Source of the DNA: Pseudomonadota bacterium
Lineage (GTDB): Bacteria; Pseudomonadota; Gammaproteobacteria; Burkholderiales; Burkholderiaceae_C
Direction of reading: 5' to 3'
NCBI GenBank assembly: GCA_020161145.1
Contig: JAIUPQ010000005.1
Location: 1 to 64,000 of the forward strand
DNA length: 64,000 bases
The notes under the pieces are model-generated. The model was not told the DNA's origin. It ran no database searches and worked only from the letters and a program-made list of their open reading frames with translations. The position numbers were made by a program, and so were the translations under genes. Within the stretch, counting starts at the first letter, position 1. Every line of letters starts with the position of its first letter. Positions 18,950 to 27,034 of the stretch are shown piece after piece.

Positions 18950-19105
18950 ATCACAGATCGGCCTTGCAGGCCGCGTCGCAGCGGGGACGCTGCGACCCTT
19001 CGCCAGGCACGCCCTGTCCACAGGGACAGGGCATGTCCCGGCTCAACCCCCTCAAGGGGGCACCGCTGGCGGCCCGGCCAAGCCGGATCCGCGGCGGTCG
19101 CTGGG
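18950..19105. repeat. Intergenic region with a row of strong GC-rich hairpins
   Basis: Between the convergent DUF3567 and Nudix genes three perfect stems follow one another: GTCGCAGCG/CGCTGCGAC (18975-18996, 9 bp), CCCTGTCC/GGACAGGG (19012-19031, 8 bp) and CCCCCT/AGGGGG (19047-19060, 6 bp), then a stretch with CCGGCCAAGCCGG. None has a T run. It may act as a bidirectional transcription stop and belongs to the GC-rich intergenic repeats of this genome. Confidence 0.6.
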
Positions 19106-19924
19106 CTAGCCCAGATCTGCGAGGGCCGGCCGTGTAGAGCCGGCCAATGTGGGGTGCAACTTGTGCCTCAGGGCAAAGTCCAGCGTCACCAGCGCCGCAT
19201 CGCGCGTCATGGCGCCGCCTTCGGCCAGTGCCAGCGCCTCGGCCACCGGCAGCAGCCGCTGCTCGGCCACCTCGCCATCCGGGTTGTGCGCGCGCCAGGT
19301 GGGCGGCAGGCACAGGTCGTAGGTGTACAGCCACTCGTTCTGAAAGCCCTCGGGCACGTCACAGGCCAGGGCCAGCACATTGCCCCGCGTCAGGCTGGCG
19401 CAGTCGTGGGGTGTCAGGCCAGCCTCTTCGCCCGCCTCGCGGATCAGCGCACCCGCTGGCGTCTGGCCATGGGCCACGCCGCCGCCCACCAGGTTGTCCA
19501 GCTTGCCGGGGTCGGTGGGCTTGCTCTCGGCGCGCCGGGCCACCCACAAGTGGGTGGGGCGGCCGTCGGCATCGGCCACATAGCCATTCAGGTGGGCGCC
19601 CCAAGTGCGGCTGCCCCATAGCCGCGCCGCCGCCCGTTCAATCACCGCCAGGGCGCGGCCGTCGCCAGCCCACAACGTGAACGGCTCGTCGCGCCAGCCC
19701 ACGATTAACCCCGCCGCCCGCAGTGCCGGCTCCATGCGGGCCAGCCGTTGGGGCGCATGCAGCACCACGGCGGCCGCGCCCACGCCCAGCACCTCGGGCC
19801 AGGCGGCCAGGGCGGGCAGGTGGGCGCGGGCCACGCGGCCCACGGGCATGCCATCCGCCAGCACCAGGGGCACCCGCGGCACCGTGGCGTGCTGTGCGGC
19901 CGCGACGACGGTCTCCCAGCTCAT
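19106..19924 (-). CDS. Nudix hydrolase with N-terminal DUF4743 domain
   Basis: A 272-residue protein. An N-terminal region (about 1-110) of the DUF4743 type, as found fused to thiamine-pyrophosphokinase-related Nudix proteins of yeast and bacteria, precedes a Nudix domain. The Nudix box is GGGVAHGQTPAGALIREAGE then EAGL (about 140-165); Gln stands where the first Glu of the consensus is usual, while the REAGEE core is intact. It probably hydrolyses a nucleotide-like or thiamine-diphosphate-like substrate. The start overlaps the stop of the upstream EamA gene by 4 bases, so the two are coupled. Confidence 0.82.
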   Translation of the reverse strand: MSWETVVAAAQHATVPRVPLVLADGMPVGRVARAHLPALAAWPEVLGVGAAAVVLHAPQRLARMEPALRAAGLIVGWRDEPFTLWAGDGRALAVIERAAARLWGSRTWGAHLNGYVADADGRPTHLWVARRAESKPTDPGKLDNLVGGGVAHGQTPAGALIREAGEEAGLTPHDCASLTRGNVLALACDVPEGFQNEWLYTYDLCLPPTWRAHNPDGEVAEQRLLPVAEALALAEGGAMTRDAALVTLDFALRHKLHPTLAGSTRPALADLG

Positions 19925-20805
19925 CGGCGGGTCACCCAGATGTTGAGCAGCAGCCCGGCCAGCACCAGCGCAGCGGCGCCCAGCTTCCAACCGGGCAGGG
20001 ATTCGCCCAGCAACGCGGCCGAGGCTGCCATGCCGAAGAGCGGCACCAGCAGCGCCAACGGCGCCACGGTGGCCGCCGGGTGGCGCACCAGCAGCCAGCT
20101 CCAGACGCCGTAGCCAAACAAGGTGTTGCCCACCGCCTGCCAGGCCACGGCGGCCCAGCCCACCCAGTCGGCGTGGGCCAGCGCCTGTGTGATCGCCGGC
20201 CCGCCGCCCTCGGTGAACCAGGCCAGCAGCCACAGCGGTGGCACGGCAAAGAGGCTGGACCAGACCACAAAGCCCAGCGCACTGACCCGGCCCGTGCCGC
20301 GCGCCACCAGATTGCCCAGCGCCCAGCACAGCGCGGCCACCAGCACCAGGGTCAGGCCCAGCAGGCTGGCGCCGTTGAGCCCGGCCCCGGTGGGGGTGTC
20401 CATGGCGTGCCAGCCTATCCACCCCATGCCTGCCGCAGCCAGCCCGAAGGCGGGCCATTGGGCGGGCCGGGGGTGTTCGCGGTGCAGCCACATCACCAGC
20501 GCGATGGTGAACAGCGCCTGCGTCTGCACCACCAGCGAGGCCAGGCCCGGCGAAATGTCGGCCTTCATGGCCAGAAACAGCAACCCGAACTGACCCACGC
20601 CGATCAGCAGCCCGAACGCCGCCAGCCGCCACCAGGCCACGGCCGGCCGCGCCATGAAGGCCAGCAGCGGCAGCGACGAGAGCGAGAAGCGCAGCGCCGC
20701 AAACAACATGGGGGAAAACTCGGCCAACCCCCAGCGGATGACCACGAAATTGCTGCCCCAGATCATGACCACGACCAGGGCGAGCAGCAAGTGGGAGACT
20801 GGCAT
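19921..20805 (-). CDS. EamA/DMT family permease
   Basis: A 294-residue inner-membrane protein with about ten hydrophobic helices in two EamA repeats. It starts MPVSHLLLALVVVMIWGSNF, the typical N-terminus of drug/metabolite exporters such as EamA/RhtA. The second repeat ends LLGESLPGWKLGAAALVLAG. The substrate cannot be inferred. It overlaps the downstream Nudix gene by 4 bases and is divergent from the M16 protease genes, with a 79-base shared promoter region. Confidence 0.88.
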   Translation of the reverse strand: MPVSHLLLALVVVMIWGSNFVVIRWGLAEFSPMLFAALRFSLSSLPLLAFMARPAVAWWRLAAFGLLIGVGQFGLLFLAMKADISPGLASLVVQTQALFTIALVMWLHREHPRPAQWPAFGLAAAGMGWIGWHAMDTPTGAGLNGASLLGLTLVLVAALCWALGNLVARGTGRVSALGFVVWSSLFAVPPLWLLAWFTEGGGPAITQALAHADWVGWAAVAWQAVGNTLFGYGVWSWLLVRHPAATVAPLALLVPLFGMAASAALLGESLPGWKLGAAALVLAGLLLNIWVTRR

Positions 20806-20884
20806 GAGGCCGCAGTGTAGGGCCCCCACGATTGGCGGCCGTCCAGCCGCTATGCTGGACGCCTGTCCCAAGGAGGCCCAAACC

Positions 20885-22264
20885 ATGAAGCTGTTTTCTC
20901 GCCGCTGGTGCGCCAGCGCGTCGTTGGGGCTGGCGTGCACGCTGGTGCCGCTGGTCACTGCCCAGGCCCAGCCCCAGCCCACCGCGCTGGTCGTGGCGCC
21001 CATTGCCTTCACCCAGCGCACGCTGGCCAACGGCATGCAGGTCATTGCCGTGCCCCGGCCGGGTGGCGGGCGGGTGTCCGTTCAGGTCTGGTACCGCGTG
21101 GGCGGCAAGGACGACCCGCAAGGTCGTTCGGGCTTTGCCCACTTGTTTGAACACCTGATGTTCAAGCGCACCAAACACCTGGCCAACGAACAGTTCGACC
21201 GCCTGACGGAAGACGTGGGCGGCCACAACAACGCCTTCACCGCCGAAGACGTGACCGCCTATTTCGAGACCGTGCCGGCCAACCACCTGCAGCGCCTGCT
21301 GTGGGCCGAGGCCGAGCGCATGGCCAACCTGGCTGTGGATGAAGGCAACTTCAAGAGCGAGCGCGACGTGGTCAAGGAGGAGTACCGCCAGCGCGTGCTG
21401 GCCAACCCCTATGGCCTGCTGTTCAACGCCATCGCGCCGGCCATGTTCGACGTCCATCCCTATCACCGTCCGGTGATCGGCAGCATCGAGGACCTGGACG
21501 CCGCCTCGGTCGACGACGTGCGGGCCTTCCACGCCACCTACTACCGGCCCGACAACGCCGTGCTCATCGTCGCCGGCGACTTCGAGCCGGCGCAGCTGGA
21601 TGGCTGGGTCGATCGCTACTTCGGCCCGCTGGCCGCACCCAGGACGCCGCTGCCGCGCGTGACGCTGCAAGAGCCCGCCTGGACGACGGGCAAGACCCTG
21701 GCCGTCACGGCACCTGGCGTGCCGTTTCCGGCCGTGATGCTGATCTGGCAGGCGCCCAAGGCCTCGGGCAAGGACGCCGCCGCGCTGCAGGTGGCGCAGG
21801 CGCTGCTGGCGGGGGGCGCGTCGTCGCGCCTGCACGAGGCACTGGTCTATCGCCAGCAAATTGCCCAGGAGGCCTCGCTGGAGCTGTCGCTCAACGCCGA
21901 CGCCGGCGGCCTGGCCGCGTTTGCCATCGCCGCCGGCCCGCGCCAGCCCGAGGCGCTGGTCCAGCCGCTGCTGGCCGAGATCGAGCGTCTGGCCAAGGAG
22001 CCCATTCCCCCAGCCGAGCTGGCCAAGGTGCGCACCCAGTTGGTCACCGCCGCCCTCAAGGAGCGAGAGACCAATGAAGGCACCGCCATGGCGCTGGGCT
22101 GGGCCGTCATCAAGTTCGGCGACCCCAAGGCCGCCGACACCGAGCTGGCCGCGCTGCAGGCCGTCACCGCCGACGACGTGCAGCGCGTGCTGCGCACCTA
22201 CCTGCTGAGCAAGCCCTACCGCACGCTGACCTACACCCAAGCCGAACAGAAGGAGGGCACATGA
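20885..22264 (+). CDS. M16 family zinc protease, catalytic subunit
   Basis: A 459-residue exported protease with a signal peptide ending TAQAQ (about residue 31). The inverted zinc motif HxxEH is present as HLFEH (about 86-90), and the distal Glu is in SERDVVKEEYRQRV (about 160-170). A second, non-metal-binding M16 lobe follows. AAGGAGG precedes the ATG. The next gene encodes a partner without the zinc motif and overlaps in ATGA, so the two probably form the heterodimeric M16B-type protease. Confidence 0.93.
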   Translation: MKLFSRRWCASASLGLACTLVPLVTAQAQPQPTALVVAPIAFTQRTLANGMQVIAVPRPGGGRVSVQVWYRVGGKDDPQGRSGFAHLFEHLMFKRTKHLANEQFDRLTEDVGGHNNAFTAEDVTAYFETVPANHLQRLLWAEAERMANLAVDEGNFKSERDVVKEEYRQRVLANPYGLLFNAIAPAMFDVHPYHRPVIGSIEDLDAASVDDVRAFHATYYRPDNAVLIVAGDFEPAQLDGWVDRYFGPLAAPRTPLPRVTLQEPAWTTGKTLAVTAPGVPFPAVMLIWQAPKASGKDAAALQVAQALLAGGASSRLHEALVYRQQIAQEASLELSLNADAGGLAAFAIAAGPRQPEALVQPLLAEIERLAKEPIPPAELAKVRTQLVTAALKERETNEGTAMALGWAVIKFGDPKAADTELAALQAVTADDVQRVLRTYLLSKPYRTLTYTQAEQKEGT

Positions 22265-23703
22265 TGGTGCCGCGCATCTCGCTGTTGAGCGCCGCCCTGC
22301 TGGCGCTGTCCGCCCACGCCGCTGAGGACGCGCTGCCCGAACCCGGCCCCGCACGGCCGCTGGTGGTGCCTGCGTTCCAGGAGGCCACGCTGCCCAACGG
22401 GGTGCGCGTGGTGGTGGCCCCGCGCGCTGGCCTGCCGCTGGTCACCGTGGCGCTGCAACTGCGGGCCGGTGCGGCCATGGACCCACCCGGCAAGGCGGGC
22501 CTGGCTGAATTGACCGCGCAGTTGCGCACCAAGGGCGCCACGGTGGACGGCAAGCCGCTGCCCGCCACCGACCTGGCCGCCCGCGCCGAGGCGCTGGGCA
22601 GCGCGCTGGAATCCACCAGTGGCTGGCGCGGCAACGTGGTGGCCATGACCGTGACCACGCCGCAGATGGCCGAAGCCGCCAAGCTGGTGGCCGCCACCGT
22701 GCGCGCGCCGCTGCTGCAGGCGGCCGAGCTGGACCGGCTGCGCAGCCAGACCGCCGACGCCCTCACCGCCGCCCAGGCCGACCCCATGCAACTGGCCGGC
22801 TGGGTGGCTCGCCGTGCCGCCTGGGGCGCCAGCGTCTACGGCGGCACGCTGACGCCGACCAGCCTGGGGCGCATCCGGCTGGCCGACATCCGGGCCGCGC
22901 AGAGCGCCCAGAACCGCCCTGACCTGGCCACCCTGGTCGTCACCGGCGACGTGACGCTGGAGGCGGCCACCCGGCTCGCCCAAACCCTGTTGGGCGACTG
23001 GAAGGCGCCTCGTATGGCGCCGCCCCGGGCGCGCAACGAGGCAGCCGCGCCGCGCGCGCCGGCCACCACGGTGGTGGACTTTCCCGGTGCCGGCCAGAGC
23101 GGTGTCATCGTGATGGCGCCCAGCGTGGGCAGCGGCGCGCCCGAGCGCCACCTGGCCCGCGTGGCCACGGCCGTGCTGGGAGGTGGTTACTCGGCCCGCC
23201 TCAACAGCGAAGTGCGCATCAAGCGCGGCCTCAGCTACGGCGCCAACGCCTCACTGGCCGCACAGCCGGTGGGGGGCTTTGTCATCGCCGCCACCCAGAC
23301 CAAGAACCCCACGGCAGCCGAAGCCGCACAAGTCATGCAGGGTGAGCTGCTGCGGCTGGGCCAGGACGCGCCGGGCGACGCCGAGCTGGCCGCGCGCAAG
23401 GCCGCGCTGATCGGCGGCATTGCCAGCGGCATCGAAACCAACGCCGGCCTGGCCACGCTGGCGCTGGCCAACGTGGCCGAGGGCCGGCCGCTGGACGACA
23501 CCGCGCAATCGGTGCCGCTGCTGCAGGCCGTCACCGCCGAGCAGGTGCAGGCCTATGCCAAGGCGCATTGGACGGCGGCCAGTCTGCGCACCGTCGTCGT
23601 CGGCGACGTCAAGGAGGCGGGCAAGAGCCTGCCGGCGCTGGACCCCAAGGCGCTGCGGCTCAAGGCCAGCCAGGTCAAGCTGGATCAGGCCACACTGCGG
23701 TGA
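22261..23703 (+). CDS. M16 family protein, non-catalytic partner subunit
   Basis: A 480-residue exported protein with a signal peptide ending SAHA (about 20). It keeps the M16 fold (ATLPNGVRVVVAPRAGLPLV; C-terminal lobe with the RIKRGLSYGANA region), but LAELTAQ stands where HxxEH would be, so it cannot bind catalytic zinc. It is thus the typical inactive partner of the preceding protease, to which it is coupled by a 4-base overlap. ATG at 22261 or 22264 may be used. Confidence 0.92.
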   Translation: MMVPRISLLSAALLALSAHAAEDALPEPGPARPLVVPAFQEATLPNGVRVVVAPRAGLPLVTVALQLRAGAAMDPPGKAGLAELTAQLRTKGATVDGKPLPATDLAARAEALGSALESTSGWRGNVVAMTVTTPQMAEAAKLVAATVRAPLLQAAELDRLRSQTADALTAAQADPMQLAGWVARRAAWGASVYGGTLTPTSLGRIRLADIRAAQSAQNRPDLATLVVTGDVTLEAATRLAQTLLGDWKAPRMAPPRARNEAAAPRAPATTVVDFPGAGQSGVIVMAPSVGSGAPERHLARVATAVLGGGYSARLNSEVRIKRGLSYGANASLAAQPVGGFVIAATQTKNPTAAEAAQVMQGELLRLGQDAPGDAELAARKAALIGGIASGIETNAGLATLALANVAEGRPLDDTAQSVPLLQAVTAEQVQAYAKAHWTAASLRTVVVGDVKEAGKSLPALDPKALRLKASQVKLDQATLR

Positions 23704-24065
23704 GCACGCTGCACGGCGCCTGCCATTGCGGTGCCGTGCGGCTGGCGATTCCGCGTGCGCCCGAGAAAGCCACCAACTGCAACTGCTCGATCTGCCGTCG
23801 GCTGGGTGCGCTGTGGGCGTACTACGAGGTCAGTGAGGTGACCATTGAGGGTGAGCCTGAGCAAACCACCAGCTACGTCTGGGGCGACCAGACGCTGCGC
23901 ACCGTGCGCTGCCGGCACTGCGGCTGCGCCACGCACTGGTCGCCACTGCCGGGCCACGGCACGCGCATGGCCGTCAACATCCGCATGTTCGACCCCGAGG
24001 CCATAGGCGACGTGCGCATCCGGCGCTTCGACGGCGCGGACACCTGGCGTTATCTCGACCCCTGA
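23700..24065 (+). CDS. GFA family glutathione-dependent formaldehyde-activating enzyme-like protein
   Basis: A 121-residue zinc protein of the GFA/CENP-V fold. Cys ligands are in HGACHCGAVRL (about 6-16), NCNCSICRRLG (about 27-37) and VRCRHCGCATHW (about 66-77). The GTG start overlaps the stop of the M16 gene. The domain occurs in many proteins of unknown substrate, so formaldehyde chemistry should not be assumed. Confidence 0.88.
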   Translation: MSTLHGACHCGAVRLAIPRAPEKATNCNCSICRRLGALWAYYEVSEVTIEGEPEQTTSYVWGDQTLRTVRCRHCGCATHWSPLPGHGTRMAVNIRMFDPEAIGDVRIRRFDGADTWRYLDP

Positions 24066-24081
24066 GCCGGGTGAGCGGCGG

Positions 24082-24300
24082 TCAATGCCCGCCCTTGAAC
24101 ACCTCGCCGGCTTTGAGCCGGTAGGTCGTGCCGCAGTAAGGGCACTGGCCGTGGCCGGTGTGGACCACGTCCACGTAGACGCGCGGATGGTTGCTCCACA
24201 GCGGCATGGCCGGGTTGGGGCAGAACACCACGCCAGGGCCTTGCAGGTCTTTGGCCAGGAGTTCGACGGTGGCGGAGGCTTGGGCGGTGGAGGTGCTCAT
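24082..24300 (-). CDS. Small zinc-finger protein (zf-CHCC / NDUFS6-like)
   Basis: A 72-residue protein with VFCPNPAMPLWSNHPRVYVD and the C-terminal GQCPYCGTTYRL. The CHCC zinc-finger type, related to the mitochondrial NDUFS6 C-terminus, is common as a short ORF in proteobacteria. Function unknown. It lies 11 bases downstream of the phosphoesterase gene, at the end of the radA-containing unit. Confidence 0.85.
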   Translation of the reverse strand: MSTSTAQASATVELLAKDLQGPGVVFCPNPAMPLWSNHPRVYVDVVHTGHGQCPYCGTTYRLKAGEVFKGGH

Positions 24301-24311
24301 GGCGGGCGATT

Positions 24312-25055
24312 TTATTCAGGCCGCGCCCGGCCCGTGCGCAACTGATGGGCCCAGTGCGACAGGCCCTGGGCGATGGCACGTCGCGCGGCGGCCTCATGGT
24401 CGTAGGCCGTGGCGCGCAATTCGACCTGCCAGCCCTGCCCGGTGCGCGCAAGCACGGCCCAGCGCGCATGCGGGCTGCCGGTTTCCACCACATGCGGGTG
24501 GCCGTGGTCGTCGGCGTAGGCCGGGCGGCCCACGCTGCCGGGGTTGACGATCAAGAGGCCATCCACCGCCACCGCGCGCGGCAGGTGGCTGTGGCCGCAC
24601 AGCAGCACCTGGGCCTGTGGCCAGGGATCGATGCGCGCCCGGATTTCGGCCGGGCTGGCCAGGCGGCGGCCGGCCGCAGTGACGGTTTCCAGCAGGTACT
24701 GCACGTCGCTGGTGGGTGTGCCGTGGCAGCAGGCGATGGCGCCATCGTCCAGCACCAGTGCGGGCGGCAGCGCGGCCAGCCAGGCGCGGGCGGGGGCGTC
24801 CAGCGCGCGGGCGGCCAGGGTGTCCGCGTCCAGCGCCTCGCCCGCCGCAGCCAGCACCTGGCGCTCGTGGTTGCCGGCCAGCGTGGGCCAGCGGCGCGCC
24901 ATCAGCCAGTGGGCGGTCTCCAGCGGCCACAGCGGGCCGGCCACGGTGTCGCCCAGGTTGACCACGGCCTTGATGCCGGCAGCGTCGATTTCGGCCGCCA
25001 CGGCCTCCAGCGCCGGCAGGTTGCCGTGGATGTCGGAGACGACGGCCAGCCTCAT
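24312..25055 (-). CDS. Metallophosphoesterase, YfcE-like
   Basis: A 247-residue calcineurin-like phosphoesterase. Metal-binding motifs are in order: SDIHGN (about 8-13), NLGDTVAGP (about 34-42), GNHE (about 62-65), CCHGTP (about 112) and CGHSHLP (about 154). This group includes YfcE-type phosphodiesterases. The gene overlaps radA by 4 bases (ATGA) and is probably co-transcribed with it. The natural substrate is unknown. Confidence 0.88.
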   Translation of the reverse strand: MRLAVVSDIHGNLPALEAVAAEIDAAGIKAVVNLGDTVAGPLWPLETAHWLMARRWPTLAGNHERQVLAAAGEALDADTLAARALDAPARAWLAALPPALVLDDGAIACCHGTPTSDVQYLLETVTAAGRRLASPAEIRARIDPWPQAQVLLCGHSHLPRAVAVDGLLIVNPGSVGRPAYADDHGHPHVVETGSPHARWAVLARTGQGWQVELRATAYDHEAAARRAIAQGLSHWAHQLRTGRARPE

Positions 25056-26407
25056 GGCCGCACGGCGGCCAGCGCCTCGTCGATGCGCTCGACGGCGTGA
25101 ATGGTCAGGCCCGCAATGGGCTTTTTGGGGGCGTTGGCCTTGGGCACCACGGCCACCGAAAAGCCCAGCTTGGCCGCTTCCTTGAGCCGCTCCTGTCCGC
25201 GCGGCGCGGGGCGCACCTCGCCGGCCAGGCCCACCTCGCCAAAAGCGAAGAAGCCGCGCGGCAGTGGCTGGCCGCGCAGGCTGCTCTGGATGGCCAGCAG
25301 CACGGCCAGGTCGGCCGCCGGCTCGCTGATGCGCACGCCGCCCACGGCGTTGACGAACACGTCCTGGTCGCTGGAGGCCACGCCTGCATGGCGGTGCAAC
25401 ACGGCCAGCAGCATGGCCAGGCGGTCGCGCTCCAGACCCACCGAGAGGCGTCGGGGGCTGGCGCCGCCGGCATCGACCAGGGCCTGGATCTCCACCAGCA
25501 GCGGCCGCGTGCCTTCCAGCGTGACCAGCACGCAGGCGCCGGCCACCGGCTCGCCGTGGGTGGACAAAAAAATGGCGCTGGGGTTGCCCACGCCGCGCAG
25601 GCCGCGCTCGGTCATGGCAAAGACGCCAATCTCATTGACGGCGCCAAAGCGGTTCTTGATGGTGCGCACCAGCCGGAAGCTCGAATGCGTGTCGCCCTCG
25701 AAGTACAGCACCGTGTCCACGATGTGCTCCAGCACGCGCGGGCCGGCCAGTTGGCCGTCTTTGGTGACGTGGCCCACCAGCACCAGCGCCATGCCGCGTG
25801 CCTTGGCCAGCCGCGTCAGCTGGGCCGCGCATTCGCGCACCTGGGCCACCGAGCCGGGGGCGCTGGAGAGGGTGTCGGAGTACAGCGTCTGGATGGAGTC
25901 GATGACGCAAAAGCGCGGGTTCTCGGCCTCGAGGGTGGCGGCGATCTGCTCCAGGTGGATCTCGGCCACCACCCGCACGCCCTGGCCGGCCAGGCCCAGC
26001 CGGCGCGCGCGCAGCGCCACCTGGGCGGCCGATTCCTCGCCCGTCACGTAGAGCACCGGCAGGCGCGTGGCCAGTGCCTCGGCGGCCTGCAGCAGCAGGG
26101 TGGATTTGCCGATGCCGGGGTCACCCCCGATCAGCGTCACGCCGCCCTCGACGATGCCGCCGCCTAGCGCGCGGTCCAGCTCGTCCACGCCGGTGGGCGT
26201 GCGCGCCACGTCGGCGGCCTCAATGTCGGCCAGTGTGGCCACCGGCTGTGGCGCCGCCAGCGCGGCAAAGCGCTTGGCCGGGCTGGCGGGAGCCGGTGCC
26301 GGGCCTTCGGTGAGTGTGTTCCAGGCCCGGCAATGCGGGCATTGACCCAGCCACTTGGGGCTGGTGCCGCCGCAGTCCGAACAGGTGTAGAGCGTCTTGC
26401 CGCGCAT
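25052..26407 (-). CDS. radA: DNA repair protein RadA
   Basis: A 451-residue RadA/Sms, close to the E. coli length (460). A C4 zinc finger with Cys at 9, 12, 23 and 26 is followed by a RecA-like ATPase with Walker A GDPGIGKST (about 95-103), Walker B CVIDSIQTLY, the KNRFG motif (about 249) and a C-terminal Lon-protease-like domain (about 290-451: SVGLERDRLAMLLAVLHRHA). It processes recombination intermediates and promotes branch migration. The coiled-coil membrane protein gene ends 7 bases before its start. Confidence 0.96.
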   Translation of the reverse strand: MRGKTLYTCSDCGGTSPKWLGQCPHCRAWNTLTEGPAPAPASPAKRFAALAAPQPVATLADIEAADVARTPTGVDELDRALGGGIVEGGVTLIGGDPGIGKSTLLLQAAEALATRLPVLYVTGEESAAQVALRARRLGLAGQGVRVVAEIHLEQIAATLEAENPRFCVIDSIQTLYSDTLSSAPGSVAQVRECAAQLTRLAKARGMALVLVGHVTKDGQLAGPRVLEHIVDTVLYFEGDTHSSFRLVRTIKNRFGAVNEIGVFAMTERGLRGVGNPSAIFLSTHGEPVAGACVLVTLEGTRPLLVEIQALVDAGGASPRRLSVGLERDRLAMLLAVLHRHAGVASSDQDVFVNAVGGVRISEPAADLAVLLAIQSSLRGQPLPRGFFAFGEVGLAGEVRPAPRGQERLKEAAKLGFSVAVVPKANAPKKPIAGLTIHAVERIDEALAAVRP

Positions 26408-26414
26408 CAGCGCT

Positions 26415-27005
26415 TCAGGCGCTGCGGCCGAAGGCGGCCGTTGCCGTGCGCGTCGTCTGCTGCACCGCCTGCGCCACGTTGCGCAGCGCCAGCGTGTCGG
26501 CCTCGGGGCCCAACTGGGTTTGCAGCAGCTGCACCTGCTGGCCGTGGACGGCCTGCAGCGCGTCCAGTTGCTCCAGCACGGTGCGCATCAGCTGCGCCAG
26601 CTCCTGGGCATGGGCTTTGCGTTGCTCGTCGAGCTGGCGCTCCAGGCTGGTGCAGCGCTCACCCAGATCGAACGAGGATTCGGCGCCGTTGCCGACGGCC
26701 GCAGTCGGCGCGGCGGCGTGGGGTTCGGCCTCTTTGAGCTCACGCAGCTGGGTGGCCAACTGGCGATTCTGCTCGCGCAGGCGCTCAATCATGCGCACCA
26801 CTGCCGGGTCCAGCGCCGCTTCGGGGCTGGGGCTGGTTTGGCGCAGATCCGGCGCCACGCTCATCAGCCGGCTGTGTTCGGTCGCGCGCTGACGCGCCTG
26901 TGCCGCGTTGCGACCCATGCGCCACGCGCCAAACGCGCCGCCGAGGATCAGCCCCGCCGCGGCACCGGTCAACAACTGCCAACCCCAAGCTGGTACGTCG
27001 ATCAT
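26415..27005 (-). CDS. Membrane-anchored coiled-coil protein of unknown function
   Basis: A 196-residue protein with an N-terminal membrane helix (about 9-27: WQLLTGAAAGLILGGAFGAW), then charged helical segments with heptad-like leucines (about 70-90: VVRMIERLREQNRQLATQLR; about 118-165). I do not recognise a named family. It sits just upstream of radA on the same strand and is divergent from the AmpG-like transporter, with only 29 bases between the start codons. Confidence 0.7.
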   Translation of the reverse strand: MIDVPAWGWQLLTGAAAGLILGGAFGAWRMGRNAAQARQRATEHSRLMSVAPDLRQTSPSPEAALDPAVVRMIERLREQNRQLATQLRELKEAEPHAAAPTAAVGNGAESSFDLGERCTSLERQLDEQRKAHAQELAQLMRTVLEQLDALQAVHGQQVQLLQTQLGPEADTLALRNVAQAVQQTTRTATAAFGRSA

Positions 27006-27034
27006 CGTTTGATTGTGACGCAGAATCTCCGCCG

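Noticed and set aside
19925-22354. Minus-strand frame continuing upstream of the Nudix protein through the EamA and M16 genes
   Set aside because: The Nudix/DUF4743 protein starts naturally at 19924; the rest is antisense to the M16 protease and out of frame with the EamA gene.
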